DNA from: Erythrobacter sp. ANT-B3C2 | Lineage (GTDB): Bacteria > Pseudomonadota > Alphaproteobacteria > Sphingomonadales > Sphingomonadaceae | DNA: 64,000 nucleotides | Assembly: GCA_001683845.1 (NCBI GenBank) | Contig: LXQI01000008.1 | Coordinates: 175,322-239,321 of the forward strand | Reading direction: 5' to 3' | Shown here: positions 9,810 through 17,452 of the stretch, piece after piece | Layout: each line of letters begins with the position of its first letter | Numbering within the stretch: position 1 is the stretch's first letter | Notes under the pieces: model-generated | The model's database searches: none | Told to the model about the DNA's origin: nothing | Seen by the model: the letters and a program-made list of their open reading frames with translations, nothing else | Made by a program: the position numbers and the translations under genes

Positions 9810-9840
9810 GGCGCCCGTACGGAAGTGCCGTACGGGCGCC
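9810..9840. terminator. Strong hairpin between convergent genes
   Basis: A perfect 13-bp inverted repeat (GGCGCCCGTACGG and its complement) with a five-base loop AAGTG. It lies between the converging astD and glycine-zipper genes and can act on both strands. There is no clear T-tract on either side, so it may be a factor-assisted or protective 3' hairpin rather than a textbook intrinsic terminator. Confidence 0.7.
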
Positions 9841-9927
9841 CCACACGGCCCCTCATGGTTCAGGATTTAGCGGCCGCGTGGCGGCGGCGGCCCAACAGGG
9901 AAGGCCGCCACCGTTTCCACTGGCCGA

Positions 9928-10389
9928 TCAGCGGCAGGTGCTACCCTGCGCGACCCGCTTGCCCAGCAGTGCACCGGCAGCAGCGCCGAGCACCGTGCCC
10001 ATGGCGCGATCACCGCGGCCGTCGAGTTCGCGGCCAATCAGTGCGCCGGCCGCGCCGCCGATGAGAAGGCCGGTGGTGCCGTCCTTCTTGCGGCAATAGG
10101 TGCGGCCATCGTTGCCGCGCCACACGCTGGTGTTGCGGCTGATCGGCTCGTAATGGCCGCCGTAGCGATCATCGCGGCGGTCGTAGCGGCCCCCCCGGCG
10201 ATCGTCGCGACGGTCATAACGATCGTAGCGGTCATAGCGGTCGTGATCGCGATATTGCTGCCAGGTCTGCTCCACCGGAGCCGCGGCCGTCCCGCCGACC
10301 CGCAGGTCGAGGGCGCTGGCGGGCGCAGCGGTGAGGACCAGGCCCGAAGCCGCGAGGGCGAAGGCTGCGTTCTTGACTGTGTTCAGCAT
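9928..10389 (-). CDS. Exported glycine-zipper 2TM protein with Arg/Tyr/Asp repeats
   Basis: Small envelope protein of unknown role. It has 153 residues: a cleavable signal (FALAASGLVLTAAPASA, cleavage near residue 26), a very charged region of RYD and RRDD repeats (residues 47-80), then a C-terminal glycine-zipper hairpin LLIGGAAGALIGRELDGRG ... VLGAAAGALLGKRV that may insert into a membrane. Such proteins are common in sphingomonads and often stress-related. The 5' leader can fold over the ribosome site (see the separate hairpin). Confidence 0.85.
   Translation of the reverse strand: MLNTVKNAAFALAASGLVLTAAPASALDLRVGGTAAAPVEQTWQQYRDHDRYDRYDRYDRRDDRRGGRYDRRDDRYGGHYEPISRNTSVWRGNDGRTYCRKKDGTTGLLIGGAAGALIGRELDGRGDRAMGTVLGAAAGALLGKRVAQGSTCR
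10150..10251 (-). repeat. Degenerate 9/12-base coding repeats (RYD, RRDD)
   Basis: Short in-frame repeats inside the glycine-zipper gene, built of CGxTCxTAG-like units on the plus strand, encoding Arg-Tyr-Asp and Arg-Arg-Asp-Asp steps. Units of this kind expand and contract by slippage, so the length may differ between strains. Confidence 0.7.
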
Positions 10390-10398
10390 TGCAATTCT

Positions 10399-10429
10399 CC
10401 CATCGAGAAGTGTTTGTCGGCTCGATGGG
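10399..10429 (-). promoter_or_regulatory. Leader hairpin that covers the Shine-Dalgarno of the glycine-zipper gene
   Basis: A perfect 9-bp inverted repeat (CCCATCGAG / CTCGATGGG) separated by 13 bases lies just before the start codon. On the minus strand its 3' arm ends in the GGG of the GGGAG ribosome site, so folding would hide the site. This could be a temperature- or protein-controlled switch; the regulation is inferred. Confidence 0.45.
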
Positions 10430-10489
10430 TTCAGGTTTAACCCCCCTTTCCTGAACGCTCAGCAACTCCGCTGTCAGAAAAGCATTTTT

Positions 10490-11533
10490 TTAACCACGCG
10501 GTGAAATTAGACGCCAGGGCAGGGTTTGGCCGGCGTGGAAAGGGACGATTGGGGTACCCTCGGCGTCGATTTGCGGCGGCACTTCTGTGGGCGCGCGGTC
10601 CAGCGTTACCGTCGATTGGTTCACCGGCAGGCGGTAGAAGCGCGGGCCGTTGACGCTGGCAAAGGCTTCGAGCCGGTCGAGCGCGCCCTCCTCGTCGAAC
10701 ACCATCGCATAGCTTTCGAGTGCGTGGGGCGCGTTGAAGATGCCCGCGCAGCCGCAGCCGCTCTCCTTCGACTCGCGCGAATGCGGCGCGCTGTCCGTGC
10801 CGAGGAAGAATTTGGGCGAGCCCGAGACCGCCGCGCGGCGCAGCGCCAGCCGGTGTGATTCGCGCTTGGCGACCGGCAGGCAATAGGCGTGCGGGCGGAT
10901 GCCGCCGACCAGCATGGCGTTGCGATTGAGGTGGAGGTGCTGCGGGGTGATCGTGGCGGCGACGTTGCCCGGCGCGGCGGAGACGAAATCGACCGCCTCG
11001 CTGGTGGTAGCGTGCTCGAACACCACGCGCAGTTCGGGCAGATCGCGCAGCAGCGGGCTGAGCACGCGCTCGATGAACAGCGCCTCGCGGTCGAAGATGT
11101 CGACCTTGGGGTCGGTCACCTCGCCGTGGACGCACAACGGCAGGCCGATTGCCTGCATCCGTTCGAGCGCCGGGCGGATCGCAGCGATGCTCGTGACCCC
11201 GCTGGCCGAATTGGTGGTGGCGCCGGCGGGGTAGAGCTTGGCGGCGGTGAATACGCCTTCGGCCGCGCCGCGCGCGAGATCGTCCGCGTCAGTGCGGTCG
11301 GTCAGGTAGCAGGTCATCAGCGGGGTGAAGCTGCTGCCGGGCGGGAGCGCCGCGATGATCCGCTCGCGATAGGCCGCGGCGAGCGCTGTGGTGGTCACCG
11401 GCGGCGCGAGGTTGGGCATGACGATCGCGCGGGCGAAGGTTTCGGCGGTGTAGCGGGCGACACCGCGCAGCATCGCGCCATCGCGCAGATGCACGTGCCA
11501 ATCGTCGGGGCGGCGGATGGTCAGCTGGTTCAT
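10490..11533 (-). CDS. pyrC: Dihydroorotase
   Basis: Zn enzyme closing carbamoyl-aspartate to dihydroorotate in pyrimidine synthesis. The 347-residue protein is of the E. coli PyrC (class II) type: first metal motif DWHVHLRDG, the carboxylated Lys in [14 protein letters not shown], then [15 protein letters not shown] and the catalytic Asp in LGTDSAPHS. The ATG at 11531-11533 ([15 protein letters not shown]) fits the family; a start four codons earlier is possible. Located 43 bases after the EamA carrier stop on the same strand. Confidence 0.95.
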   Translation of the reverse strand: MNQLTIRRPDDWHVHLRDGAMLRGVARYTAETFARAIVMPNLAPPVTTTALAAAYRERIIAALPPGSSFTPLMTCYLTDRTDADDLARGAAEGVFTAAKLYPAGATTNSASGVTSIAAIRPALERMQAIGLPLCVHGEVTDPKVDIFDREALFIERVLSPLLRDLPELRVVFEHATTSEAVDFVSAAPGNVAATITPQHLHLNRNAMLVGGIRPHAYCLPVAKRESHRLALRRAAVSGSPKFFLGTDSAPHSRESKESGCGCAGIFNAPHALESYAMVFDEEGALDRLEAFASVNGPRFYRLPVNQSTVTLDRAPTEVPPQIDAEGTPIVPFHAGQTLPWRLISPRG

Positions 11534-11584
11534 GCGCGCGGCCATGGCACGGCGGCGCGCTGCGGGACAAGCGGATCGCGCTGA

Positions 11585-12472
11585 CTACAGGCGCGGGCGG
11601 ACCAGCAGCGGCTTGAACAGGCCGACACTGGGGCGCACGATGATCACCAGCACGCCGCTCGCCGCAATGCCCGCGCCGATCAGCAGCGTGGCGCTCACCT
11701 CGTCCCCGGTGATCGCCGCGCCGGCGGCGATGGTGAACACCGGCGTCATCAGCGTCAGCGGAGCGATCAAATTGGCGTCGTGCTGCTGCAGCAGGCGGAA
11801 ATAGAGCGTGTGCGCGCCCAGCGAGACCACCAGCCCGCTGAACCCCACCGCCGCCACCAGCCACCAGCCCGCGGCCAGTGCGGCCCCGGCCTGTCCGCTC
11901 TCCAGCCCGGCGCTCAGCGGCACCAGCACCAGCGTGGAGCCGAACGCGGCCCAGGCCTGCAGCCGCAGCGGCTCTAGCGGCAATTGCTTGATGAACACCG
12001 AGCCCAACGCCCCGATCACCGCCGAGGCGAACACCAGCAGCAGCCCGCCCCCGGCCGACCAGCCCGCCGGATCGGCAATCGCCACCAGCACGCCAGCAAA
12101 GGTGAGCGCGATGCCCAGCGCCCGGCGCCAGCGGACCTTTTCGCCCAGGATCAGGATGGCGAACAGCACGGTCAGTGGCGCCCCCGACAGGCTGATCACC
12201 GCCGAGGAGGAGGGGCTCGCCACCGTTAGCCCGGCGAACAGCAGCGCGAACGAGCCACCGGACACCGCGAAGGTGACCGCCAGCACCTTGGGCAGCCCCT
12301 GGGGGATCGGCCGCAGCCACGCCAGCAGCACCAGCAGCACCACGCCCGCGCGCATCGCCGCATAGGCCAGCGGCGGCACGGCGAGCGTGTCCACCACCAG
12401 CCGGCTGACCACCACGTTCAGCGCCCACACGGCGCAGATCATGGCGAGGAGAAGGAAACTGCGCAGCGGCAT
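11585..12472 (-). CDS. DMT-superfamily (EamA) transporter
   Basis: Inner-membrane exporter of the drug/metabolite transporter type, substrate unknown. The 295-residue protein has ten hydrophobic segments in two EamA repeats; typical sequences are WALNVVVSRLVVDTLAVPPLAYAAMR at the start and SSSAVISLSGAPLTVLFAILILGE at the end of the first repeat, with ANLIAPLTLMTPVFTIAAG in the second. Divergent from ygfZ over a spacer of about 100 bases. Confidence 0.88.
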   Translation of the reverse strand: MPLRSFLLLAMICAVWALNVVVSRLVVDTLAVPPLAYAAMRAGVVLLVLLAWLRPIPQGLPKVLAVTFAVSGGSFALLFAGLTVASPSSSAVISLSGAPLTVLFAILILGEKVRWRRALGIALTFAGVLVAIADPAGWSAGGGLLLVFASAVIGALGSVFIKQLPLEPLRLQAWAAFGSTLVLVPLSAGLESGQAGAALAAGWWLVAAVGFSGLVVSLGAHTLYFRLLQQHDANLIAPLTLMTPVFTIAAGAAITGDEVSATLLIGAGIAASGVLVIIVRPSVGLFKPLLVRPRL

Positions 12473-12571
12473 GGCGCGCGCCTAGGCAGCTTGCCGCCCG
12501 GTCTCAAGTGGAAGCTCGGGGAGCGCCGCGCCGAGGGGGTACTTGCCTTCTCGACACGCGGAGGCCACCTG

Positions 12572-13327
12572 TTGGCGGACATGGCACACGAACGGCTGTT
12601 CTCCCGCGCTTTGGTGCGCATCGCCGCGCAGGATGGCGCGGGCGGTGAGCGCGGCGACGATCCCGCCGCCTTCCTGCAGGCGCTGCTCACCAACGATGTC
12701 GCCGCGAGGCTGCCGATCTACGCCGGGCTGTTGACGCCGCAGGGCAAGACGCTGTTCGACCTGATCGTGTGGCCCGCGGCCGATGGCGCGCTGCTGCTCG
12801 ATTGCGAAGCCGCCACCGCCGACGAGCTGGTGCAGCGGCTGACGCTCTACCGGCTGCGGCGGCGGATCGCGATCAAACGCGACGATTCGCTGGGCGTCTA
12901 CTGGCAGGCGCAGCTGGGCGATGGCGGATCGCCCGACCCGCGGCTGGCGGATCTCGGCCAGCGCTGGATCGCCGCCGCCTCCGAGGAGGACGTGTCGGCG
13001 GACGAGGCATGGCTGCGCCATCGCCTCTCGCTCGGCGTGCCCGAGGGGCGCTCGGAGCTCGGCGAGGTGCTATGGCTGGAGACCAATGCGGTGGAGCTGA
13101 ACGGGGTCTCCTTCAGCAAGGGCTGCTACGTGGGGCAGGAGAACACCGCACGGATGAACTGGCGGCAGAAGGTCAACCGCCGGCTGCTGGTGGTGCCGCT
13201 GGCGCAATCGCACGAGCGGCGCAAGGCCGCGCACCCCGACGCGGGCTTCGCCATCGATCATCGCCGGGTGGAGGACATCGCCGACGAGCTGCGCCCGGGC
13301 TGGATGGTGCGGGCACCCGCCGCTTAG
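12572..13327 (+). CDS. ygfZ: YgfZ/GcvT folate-binding protein (Fe-S cluster repair)
   Basis: Folate-dependent protein supporting assembly or repair of some iron-sulfur enzymes. About 251 residues with the family signature KGCYVGQENTARM near residue 190 (K-G-C-Y-x-G-Q-E), whose Cys is essential in E. coli YgfZ. I chose the TTG at 12572 because GGAGG at 12560-12564 is seven bases upstream; the ATG at 12581 (MAHERLFSRALVRI) is the alternative and would be 16 bases from the site. Confidence 0.87.
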   Translation: MADMAHERLFSRALVRIAAQDGAGGERGDDPAAFLQALLTNDVAARLPIYAGLLTPQGKTLFDLIVWPAADGALLLDCEAATADELVQRLTLYRLRRRIAIKRDDSLGVYWQAQLGDGGSPDPRLADLGQRWIAAASEEDVSADEAWLRHRLSLGVPEGRSELGEVLWLETNAVELNGVSFSKGCYVGQENTARMNWRQKVNRRLLVVPLAQSHERRKAAHPDAGFAIDHRRVEDIADELRPGWMVRAPAA

Positions 13328-13337
13328 CTGCCGCCGC

Positions 13338-13937
13338 CTAGTCCCCGCCCGCCAGCTGCCGCGCGAGCGCCGCGTGAACCAGCGCCTCGGCCTGGTCACG
13401 CGCGGTCGAGCGGTCGAGCCGCAGCGAGCCGGCGAGCCGGTCCCCGATAAGCGAATCGCCCAGCGCCAGCAGCACCAGCGCGAGCGTCACTTCGTGCATC
13501 GCGCCCGCTTCGGCGTGGGCGTGCTCTGAAGGGAACAGCTCATCCACCAGCTGGTGGATCGTGTCCACGATGGGGTCGAGCGCGTCCTCATTGCCCGAGG
13601 CCAGCATCCAGCCGGCCAGCGCGCCGCCGCCCTCCTTGCCGAAGCTGTCGAAAATCAGGTCGACCACGTCGCGCGGGCGGCCGATCCCTGCGCGGGTGGC
13701 TGCCACCGCCTCGCCGATCGCGCGGCACACGCCCTCTGTCAGATGCTCGGCCAACGCCTGGTGCAGCCCGGCGGCGCTGCCGAAATGGTGCAGCACATTG
13801 GCGTGGGTCCGCTCGATTCGCGCGGCCACGGCCTTAAGCGTCACCCCTTGCGGCCCCGCCTCGATCAGCAGCGCGCGGGCGGCCTGGAGCGCGGCGAGGC
13901 GGCTCTCGGCTGGGGGTAAGCGCTTACTTATTGACAT
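13338..13937 (-). CDS. TetR/AcrR family transcriptional regulator
   Basis: One-component repressor. The 199-residue product has the N-terminal HTH in ARALLIEAGPQGVTLKAVAARIERTHANVLHHFGS (residues 20-55), followed by a helical ligand domain of unknown specificity. It is divergent from the ferritin-like hydrolase with only 27 bases between start codons. A TGACA-N4-TGTCA palindrome covers its own start codon, which suggests it represses both genes. Confidence 0.88.
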   Translation of the reverse strand: MSISKRLPPAESRLAALQAARALLIEAGPQGVTLKAVAARIERTHANVLHHFGSAAGLHQALAEHLTEGVCRAIGEAVAATRAGIGRPRDVVDLIFDSFGKEGGGALAGWMLASGNEDALDPIVDTIHQLVDELFPSEHAHAEAGAMHEVTLALVLLALGDSLIGDRLAGSLRLDRSTARDQAEALVHAALARQLAGGD

Positions 13938-13958
13938 CAGTGTCAGCAGACATAGATT
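13931..13958 (+). promoter_or_regulatory. Sigma-70 type promoter for the hydrolase gene, probable leaderless mRNA
   Basis: TTGACA at 13931-13936 and TAGATT at 13953-13958 are 16 bases apart. The transcription start expected about seven bases later falls on or next to the ATG at 13965, so the mRNA would have almost no leader. No Shine-Dalgarno is visible before this ATG. Confidence 0.5.
13932..13945. promoter_or_regulatory. Probable TetR operator TGACA-N4-TGTCA
   Basis: A perfect 5-bp inverted repeat with a four-base spacer overlaps both the -35 box of the divergent gene and the start codon of the TetR gene (13935-13937). The position is ideal for autorepression and co-repression. The assignment to this regulator is inferred from location. 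Confidence 0.5.
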
Positions 13959-13964
13959 GGCGGC

Positions 13965-14849
13965 ATGACGAACGGACTAGATGGCACCCCCTCCTCCGGC
14001 AAGCAGTCCGCGATCCGCGTTCGCAACCTGCGCTTCGGCCGCGAATCCGCCAGCGAGCGGCCCGTCGAACGCTGGTGGGCTGGCGGCGACCCGATCGCCA
14101 CCGCCTGGTTCAACGCGCTCTCCAGCACCTTCCCCCGCGGCGAGACGCTGTTCATCGATTCGGTGAAGGCCTTCCGCGGGGGCGCGCCGCCGGCGTTGGC
14201 CGAGAAGATCCGCGCTTTCATCATGCAGGAGGTCAACCACACACGCGAGCACCTCGCCTTCAACCGCGCGGCCGAAGCGGCGGGTTATGACCTTGCCGGC
14301 ATCGATGCGCGAGTCGAGAGGCTGGTGGGCGAGGTCTATGCCCATCCGCAGATCGCCTGGCTGGGCGTGACGGTCGCGCTGGAGCATTTCACCGCCATGT
14401 TCGCGCATGAATTTCTCAGCGCCGAGCGCCGCTATGCGCTGGGCGAGGGCGAGCAGGCTGCGCTGTGGCGCTGGCACGCAGCCGAGGAAATCGAGCACAA
14501 GGGCGTAGCCTTTGACACCTGGAGCCACGCGACTCGCGGCTGGAGCGGTGGCAAGCGCTGGCGCCTGCGATCCACGCTGATGCTGGCGACCACGCGCAAG
14601 TTCCTGAAGAACCGCTTCGCCGATGCGCTGGAACTGCTCGCGCAGGACGGGATCACCGGCGCGAGGGCGAAGGCGCGGCTGGCGTGGTATCTGGTCGGCC
14701 GCCCGGGCATCCTGCGGCGGACACTGCCGATGTGGCTGAGCTATTTTCGCCCGGGCTTCCACCCCTGGCAGCACGACGACAGCGCACTGGTCCGGCTCTA
14801 CGATGGCAAAGCGGCTGCGCTAGCAGCGGAACCCGCGTTGGCGCGCTGA
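13965..14849 (+). CDS. Ferritin-like metal-dependent hydrolase (PF10118 type)
   Basis: Predicted di-metal protein of the PF10118 family, biochemical role unknown. The 294-residue protein shows the conserved metal ligands of the family: FIMQEVNHTREH, VTVALEHFTAMFAHEFL and WHAAEEIEHKGVAFDT, two E-x2-H type pairs on a helical bundle. Divergently controlled by the adjacent TetR regulator, so it is probably induced by a specific small molecule. Confidence 0.85.
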   Translation: MTNGLDGTPSSGKQSAIRVRNLRFGRESASERPVERWWAGGDPIATAWFNALSSTFPRGETLFIDSVKAFRGGAPPALAEKIRAFIMQEVNHTREHLAFNRAAEAAGYDLAGIDARVERLVGEVYAHPQIAWLGVTVALEHFTAMFAHEFLSAERRYALGEGEQAALWRWHAAEEIEHKGVAFDTWSHATRGWSGGKRWRLRSTLMLATTRKFLKNRFADALELLAQDGITGARAKARLAWYLVGRPGILRRTLPMWLSYFRPGFHPWQHDDSALVRLYDGKAAALAAEPALAR

Positions 14850-14927
14850 CTAACGGGAGAGCGCTGCGGCGCAAGAGCGTTCCCATGCACACACGGCACG
14901 AGCCGGCAACGCCGACTGACCGTGCAA

Positions 14928-14966
14928 AGCAAAAGGGAGACGGGGCCGCCCCCATCTCCCTTTGCT
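14928..14966 (-). terminator. Terminator of the rplU-rpmA operon
   Basis: A long stem, GGGAGA/TCTCCC extended by AAA/TTT pairs with an inner GGGG/CCCC, ends on the minus strand in TCTCCCTTTTGCTTTG, giving a short T-rich tail. It lies about 70 bases downstream of rpmA. Confidence 0.75.
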
Positions 14967-15034
14967 CAGCCGGGCCTCTCCGGCGCCAGCTCTGTACTTC
15001 GGGGCCCGGCCGCTCGGCCCAACCCTCGTATCGC

Positions 15035-15304
15035 CTACTCGGCGGCTTCGGCCATCACGTCGACCGAGACGTAATTGCGGCCCAGCTTGCCCTGGTGAAA
15101 GCGCACGCGGCCTTCGCCCAGCGCGAACAGAGTGTGGTCCTTGCCCATGCCGACATTGGTGCCAGGATAAAACCGGGTGCCGCGCTGGCGCACGATAATG
15201 TTGCCGCCGATCACTTCCTGACCGCCGAACTTCTTGACGCCGAGGCGCCGGCCGGCCGAATCGCGACCGTTGCGCGACGAACCGCCTGCTTTCTTATGTG
15301 CCAT
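15035..15304 (-). CDS. rpmA: 50S ribosomal protein L27
   Basis: Ribosomal protein at the peptidyl-transferase centre. The 89-residue sequence starts [20 protein letters not shown], the canonical L27 N-terminus, and continues with [24 protein letters not shown]. Full length. Cotranscribed with rplU, 43 bases upstream. Confidence 0.97.
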   Translation of the reverse strand: MAHKKAGGSSRNGRDSAGRRLGVKKFGGQEVIGGNIIVRQRGTRFYPGTNVGMGKDHTLFALGEGRVRFHQGKLGRNYVSVDVMAEAAE

Positions 15305-15347
15305 CTCGCTCTACTCGCTCTTGCTCTGATGCCCGGCTGTCGCGGGC

Positions 15348-15869
15348 TTATTCCTGGACGGCCGCATCGTCGGCAGGCTTGCTGCCGGCGTGATCCTTGA
15401 CCGGTGCAGCCGGCTGCGCGCCATCCTTGCGCTCGACCTCGACTCCCTTGGCGGGCTCTTCCGGCACGGGCTTTGCCATCGCCTCCAGCTCGGGCTTGGG
15501 CGCCACCAGCTCGGGCTTGGTCGCCTCCGGCTCGGGCTTGGCAGCCGCGGCCTTGGCCGGCTTGCGGCCCTCTTCGCCCACCGAGAGAATGCGCAGCAGG
15601 GTAATCTGCTGGCGGTGGCCGTTCTTGCGCCGGTAATTGTGCCGCCGGCGCTTCTTGAAGACGATCACCTTCTCGCTCTTGGCCTGCGCGATGATCTCGG
15701 CCGAGACGGTGACCTTGGCCCCATCGGCGAAATCATCACCCTCGCCCGCGAGCAGCACATCGCCGAGCACGATCGTCTCGCCGGCTTCGCCAGCCAGCTT
15801 TTCGACCGCGATCTTGTCTCCTTCGGCGACGCGATATTGCTTGCCGCCGGTGCGCACTACTGCGAACAT
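15348..15869 (-). CDS. rplU: 50S ribosomal protein L21 with long C-terminal extension
   Basis: Ribosomal protein binding 23S rRNA. Residues 1-103 are ordinary L21 ([14 protein letters not shown], ending [13 protein letters not shown]); the remaining 70 residues are an Ala/Lys/Pro/Glu-rich low-complexity tail with [14 protein letters not shown] and KPELEAM repeats. Total 173 residues against about 103 in most bacteria. The ATG at 15867-15869 was preferred because L21 begins MFAVV; an ATG two codons earlier also exists. Confidence 0.95.
   Translation of the reverse strand: MFAVVRTGGKQYRVAEGDKIAVEKLAGEAGETIVLGDVLLAGEGDDFADGAKVTVSAEIIAQAKSEKVIVFKKRRRHNYRRKNGHRQQITLLRILSVGEEGRKPAKAAAAKPEPEATKPELVAPKPELEAMAKPVPEEPAKGVEVERKDGAQPAAPVKDHAGSKPADDAAVQE
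15484..15546 (-). repeat. Three tandem 21-base repeats in the L21 tail
   Basis: Three imperfect copies of a 21-base unit containing CTCGGGCTTGG on the plus strand, each encoding a seven-residue step starting with Lys-Pro-Glu. Slippage of this unit probably built the C-terminal extension. Confidence 0.7.
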
Positions 15870-15925
15870 GGTCATCAAATCCAATTCGTTACGACCGCCG
15901 TCACCCGGAATGAACCGGACAAACG

Positions 15926-15950
15926 ACAAAAGGGCGCCAGCAGGCGCCGG
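15926..15950 (-). promoter_or_regulatory. Hairpin with T-run in the rplU leader (possible attenuator)
   Basis: GGCGCC-TGCT-GGCGCC followed by CTTTT on the minus strand, about 60 bases upstream of the rplU start. It looks like a short intrinsic terminator inside the leader, so read-through control by L21 or another ribosomal protein is possible. The stem is only six pairs. Confidence 0.4.
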
Positions 15951-16082
15951 AAAGTCCGCCGCCGTTAAGCGATCACCCTTCCGCTGTCAACGAGGCTGGC
16001 CCGGTCGATGGCCCCTCGTCAATTTAGGCCGGTTCACGCGCCGGCTGGAAAGCGCCGCCCCGGCCCGCTAGGACCAGCGGCG

Positions 16083-16583
16083 ATGCTTCGCAAGCCCGCC
16101 ATTCCCGCGCTCCTGCTGCCCGCCCTGCTCGCCGGCTGCGCCAGCGCACCGAACGATTATCCCAGCCTCGCCACCCGCGATGCCGAGCGAATGGCCGGCA
16201 GGTTCGAGCCGCCGCAGCCCTACGTGCCGCCACCGCCCCTGCCCGCGACGCTTGGCCAGCTCGGCGCGCTGGAGCATGCGGCGGACGCGGCCCACGCGGC
16301 CTTCCTCGCCGAAGCTCCACGCGCCAGAACGGTCGTGCAGGCCGCGCGCGGGGCGGCCGCCGGCAGCGAGGCCTGGGCACGCGCCGAGGTGGCGCTGGCG
16401 AGCCTGATTTCGGCCCGCAGCGCGACCACCGTGCCGCTCGCCGATCTCGACCGGCTCGCGGTGGACGCCGCGGTGGACGGGCGCCAGACCGCGCCCATCA
16501 TCGCCGTGCGCGATGCGGTGGAGGCGCAGGTCGCCGCCGAAGACGCGACCATCGCCCAGCTGAAGGCGGTGCTCGACCGGTGA
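16083..16583 (+). CDS. Hypothetical lipoprotein
   Basis: Function not recognised. The 166-residue product starts with a lipoprotein signal: KPAIPALLLPALLAGCAS with lipobox LLAGC and modified Cys at residue 19. A proline-rich linker (PQPYVPPPPLPATLG) is followed by an Ala-rich, probably helical domain of about 110 residues. It is a single gene between rplU and moaE with no clear partner. The frame is open upstream, but the ATG at 16083 places the signal correctly. Confidence 0.75.
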   Translation: MLRKPAIPALLLPALLAGCASAPNDYPSLATRDAERMAGRFEPPQPYVPPPPLPATLGQLGALEHAADAAHAAFLAEAPRARTVVQAARGAAAGSEAWARAEVALASLISARSATTVPLADLDRLAVDAAVDGRQTAPIIAVRDAVEAQVAAEDATIAQLKAVLDR

Positions 16584-16703
16584 GCGGACCCGGCGGGCCG
16601 CCTTTGCCGCCCTGGTCAGCGGAGCGCTGAGGCTTCGCTCCACCTTCGACATGCGCCGCTGGATGGAACCGCGATTAAATCCGCCGCCCCGCGATGCAAA
16701 AGA

Positions 16704-17150
16704 TCACCTCGCCCAGCGCGCCCGGTCCTGATGGTCCTCGGCGCGCGGCTCGATCCAGTGCCAGCCATCGGCGCGGCGCTCGCGCTTCCAGAACCACGCC
16801 TCGCTCTTGAGGTGGTCCATCGCGAAGTCGGCCGCCTCGAAGGCATCGCGGCGATGGCGCGCGGCGGCGGCGACCAGCACGATGGGCGCGCCGGGAGCCA
16901 GCAATCCGATGCGGTGATGGAGAAGGATGCCGCTCAGAGGCCAGCGCGCCATCGCCTCGCCCGCCAGCGCCTCCATGCCGGGCAGCGTCAGCGGCGCGTA
17001 ATGCGTCAGTTCGAGCGCCTCCACCCCCTCGTCGGCGCGCACCTGCCCGGTGAAGCTGGCGATGCCTCCCGCCTCCGGATGCGCCGCGGCGAAGCGGGCG
17101 AGCGCCCGCCCTGGCGAGAAGCCCCGCGCCAGCAGCCGCACGTCGATCAC
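16704..17150 (-). CDS. moaE: Molybdopterin synthase catalytic subunit MoaE
   Basis: Large subunit of molybdopterin synthase, converting cyclic pyranopterin phosphate to molybdopterin with sulfur from MoaD. 148 residues with FTGQVRADEGVEALELTHY, HHRIGLLAPG and the catalytic Lys region MDHLKSEAWFWKRE (Lys115 and Lys122). Follows moaD by 11 bases in the moaA-moaD-moaE order. Confidence 0.93.
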   Translation of the reverse strand: MIDVRLLARGFSPGRALARFAAAHPEAGGIASFTGQVRADEGVEALELTHYAPLTLPGMEALAGEAMARWPLSGILLHHRIGLLAPGAPIVLVAAAARHRRDAFEAADFAMDHLKSEAWFWKRERRADGWHWIEPRAEDHQDRARWAR

Positions 17151-17161
17151 CGGCAGGGGCC

Positions 17162-17404
17162 TCAGCCGCCGCTGACCGGCGGAAGCAGCGCGATCTCGTC
17201 GCCCTCCCGCGCGGCCAGTGCGCGCTTGTCCGGCAGCACCCGCCCGTTAAAGGCGAGCTTCACCCGCTCGGTCGCCGCAGCTTCGGCAAGCGGCCCGGGC
17301 AGGGCAGCGAGCAAGCCCGGCCAATCGAGCGGACCGGCGATCTCGGCTTCGCCCGCCCCCGCCAGATCGGCGAGCCGGCCGAGAAAGACGAGCTTGACTC
17401 CCAC
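17162..17404 (-). CDS. moaD: Molybdopterin synthase sulfur-carrier subunit MoaD
   Basis: Ubiquitin-like sulfur carrier, thiocarboxylated on its C-terminal glycine. About 80 residues, ending LLPPVSGG with the essential Gly-Gly. The GTG at 17402-17404 (MGVKLVFLGRLADLAG) gives the normal length; a TTG ten codons upstream is possible. No strong ribosome site is seen for either, so coupling to moaA is likely. Confidence 0.88.
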   Translation of the reverse strand: MGVKLVFLGRLADLAGAGEAEIAGPLDWPGLLAALPGPLAEAAATERVKLAFNGRVLPDKRALAAREGDEIALLPPVSGG

Positions 17405-17452
17405 AGGCTCAGCCCCGCGCGCGCCGTCGGCCAACGACCCGACGCACCACCA

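Noticed and set aside
9978..10260. CRISPR-like array from the regular CGxTCxTAG repeats
   Set aside because: Units are 9-12 bases, have no unique spacers and stay in frame within the glycine-zipper gene.
13921..13930. Could the 27-base spacer hold two independent promoters for TetR and hydrolase?
   Set aside because: There is not enough room; the TetR promoter must lie within the hydrolase gene or its own leader overlaps it, so only the plus-strand boxes were reported.
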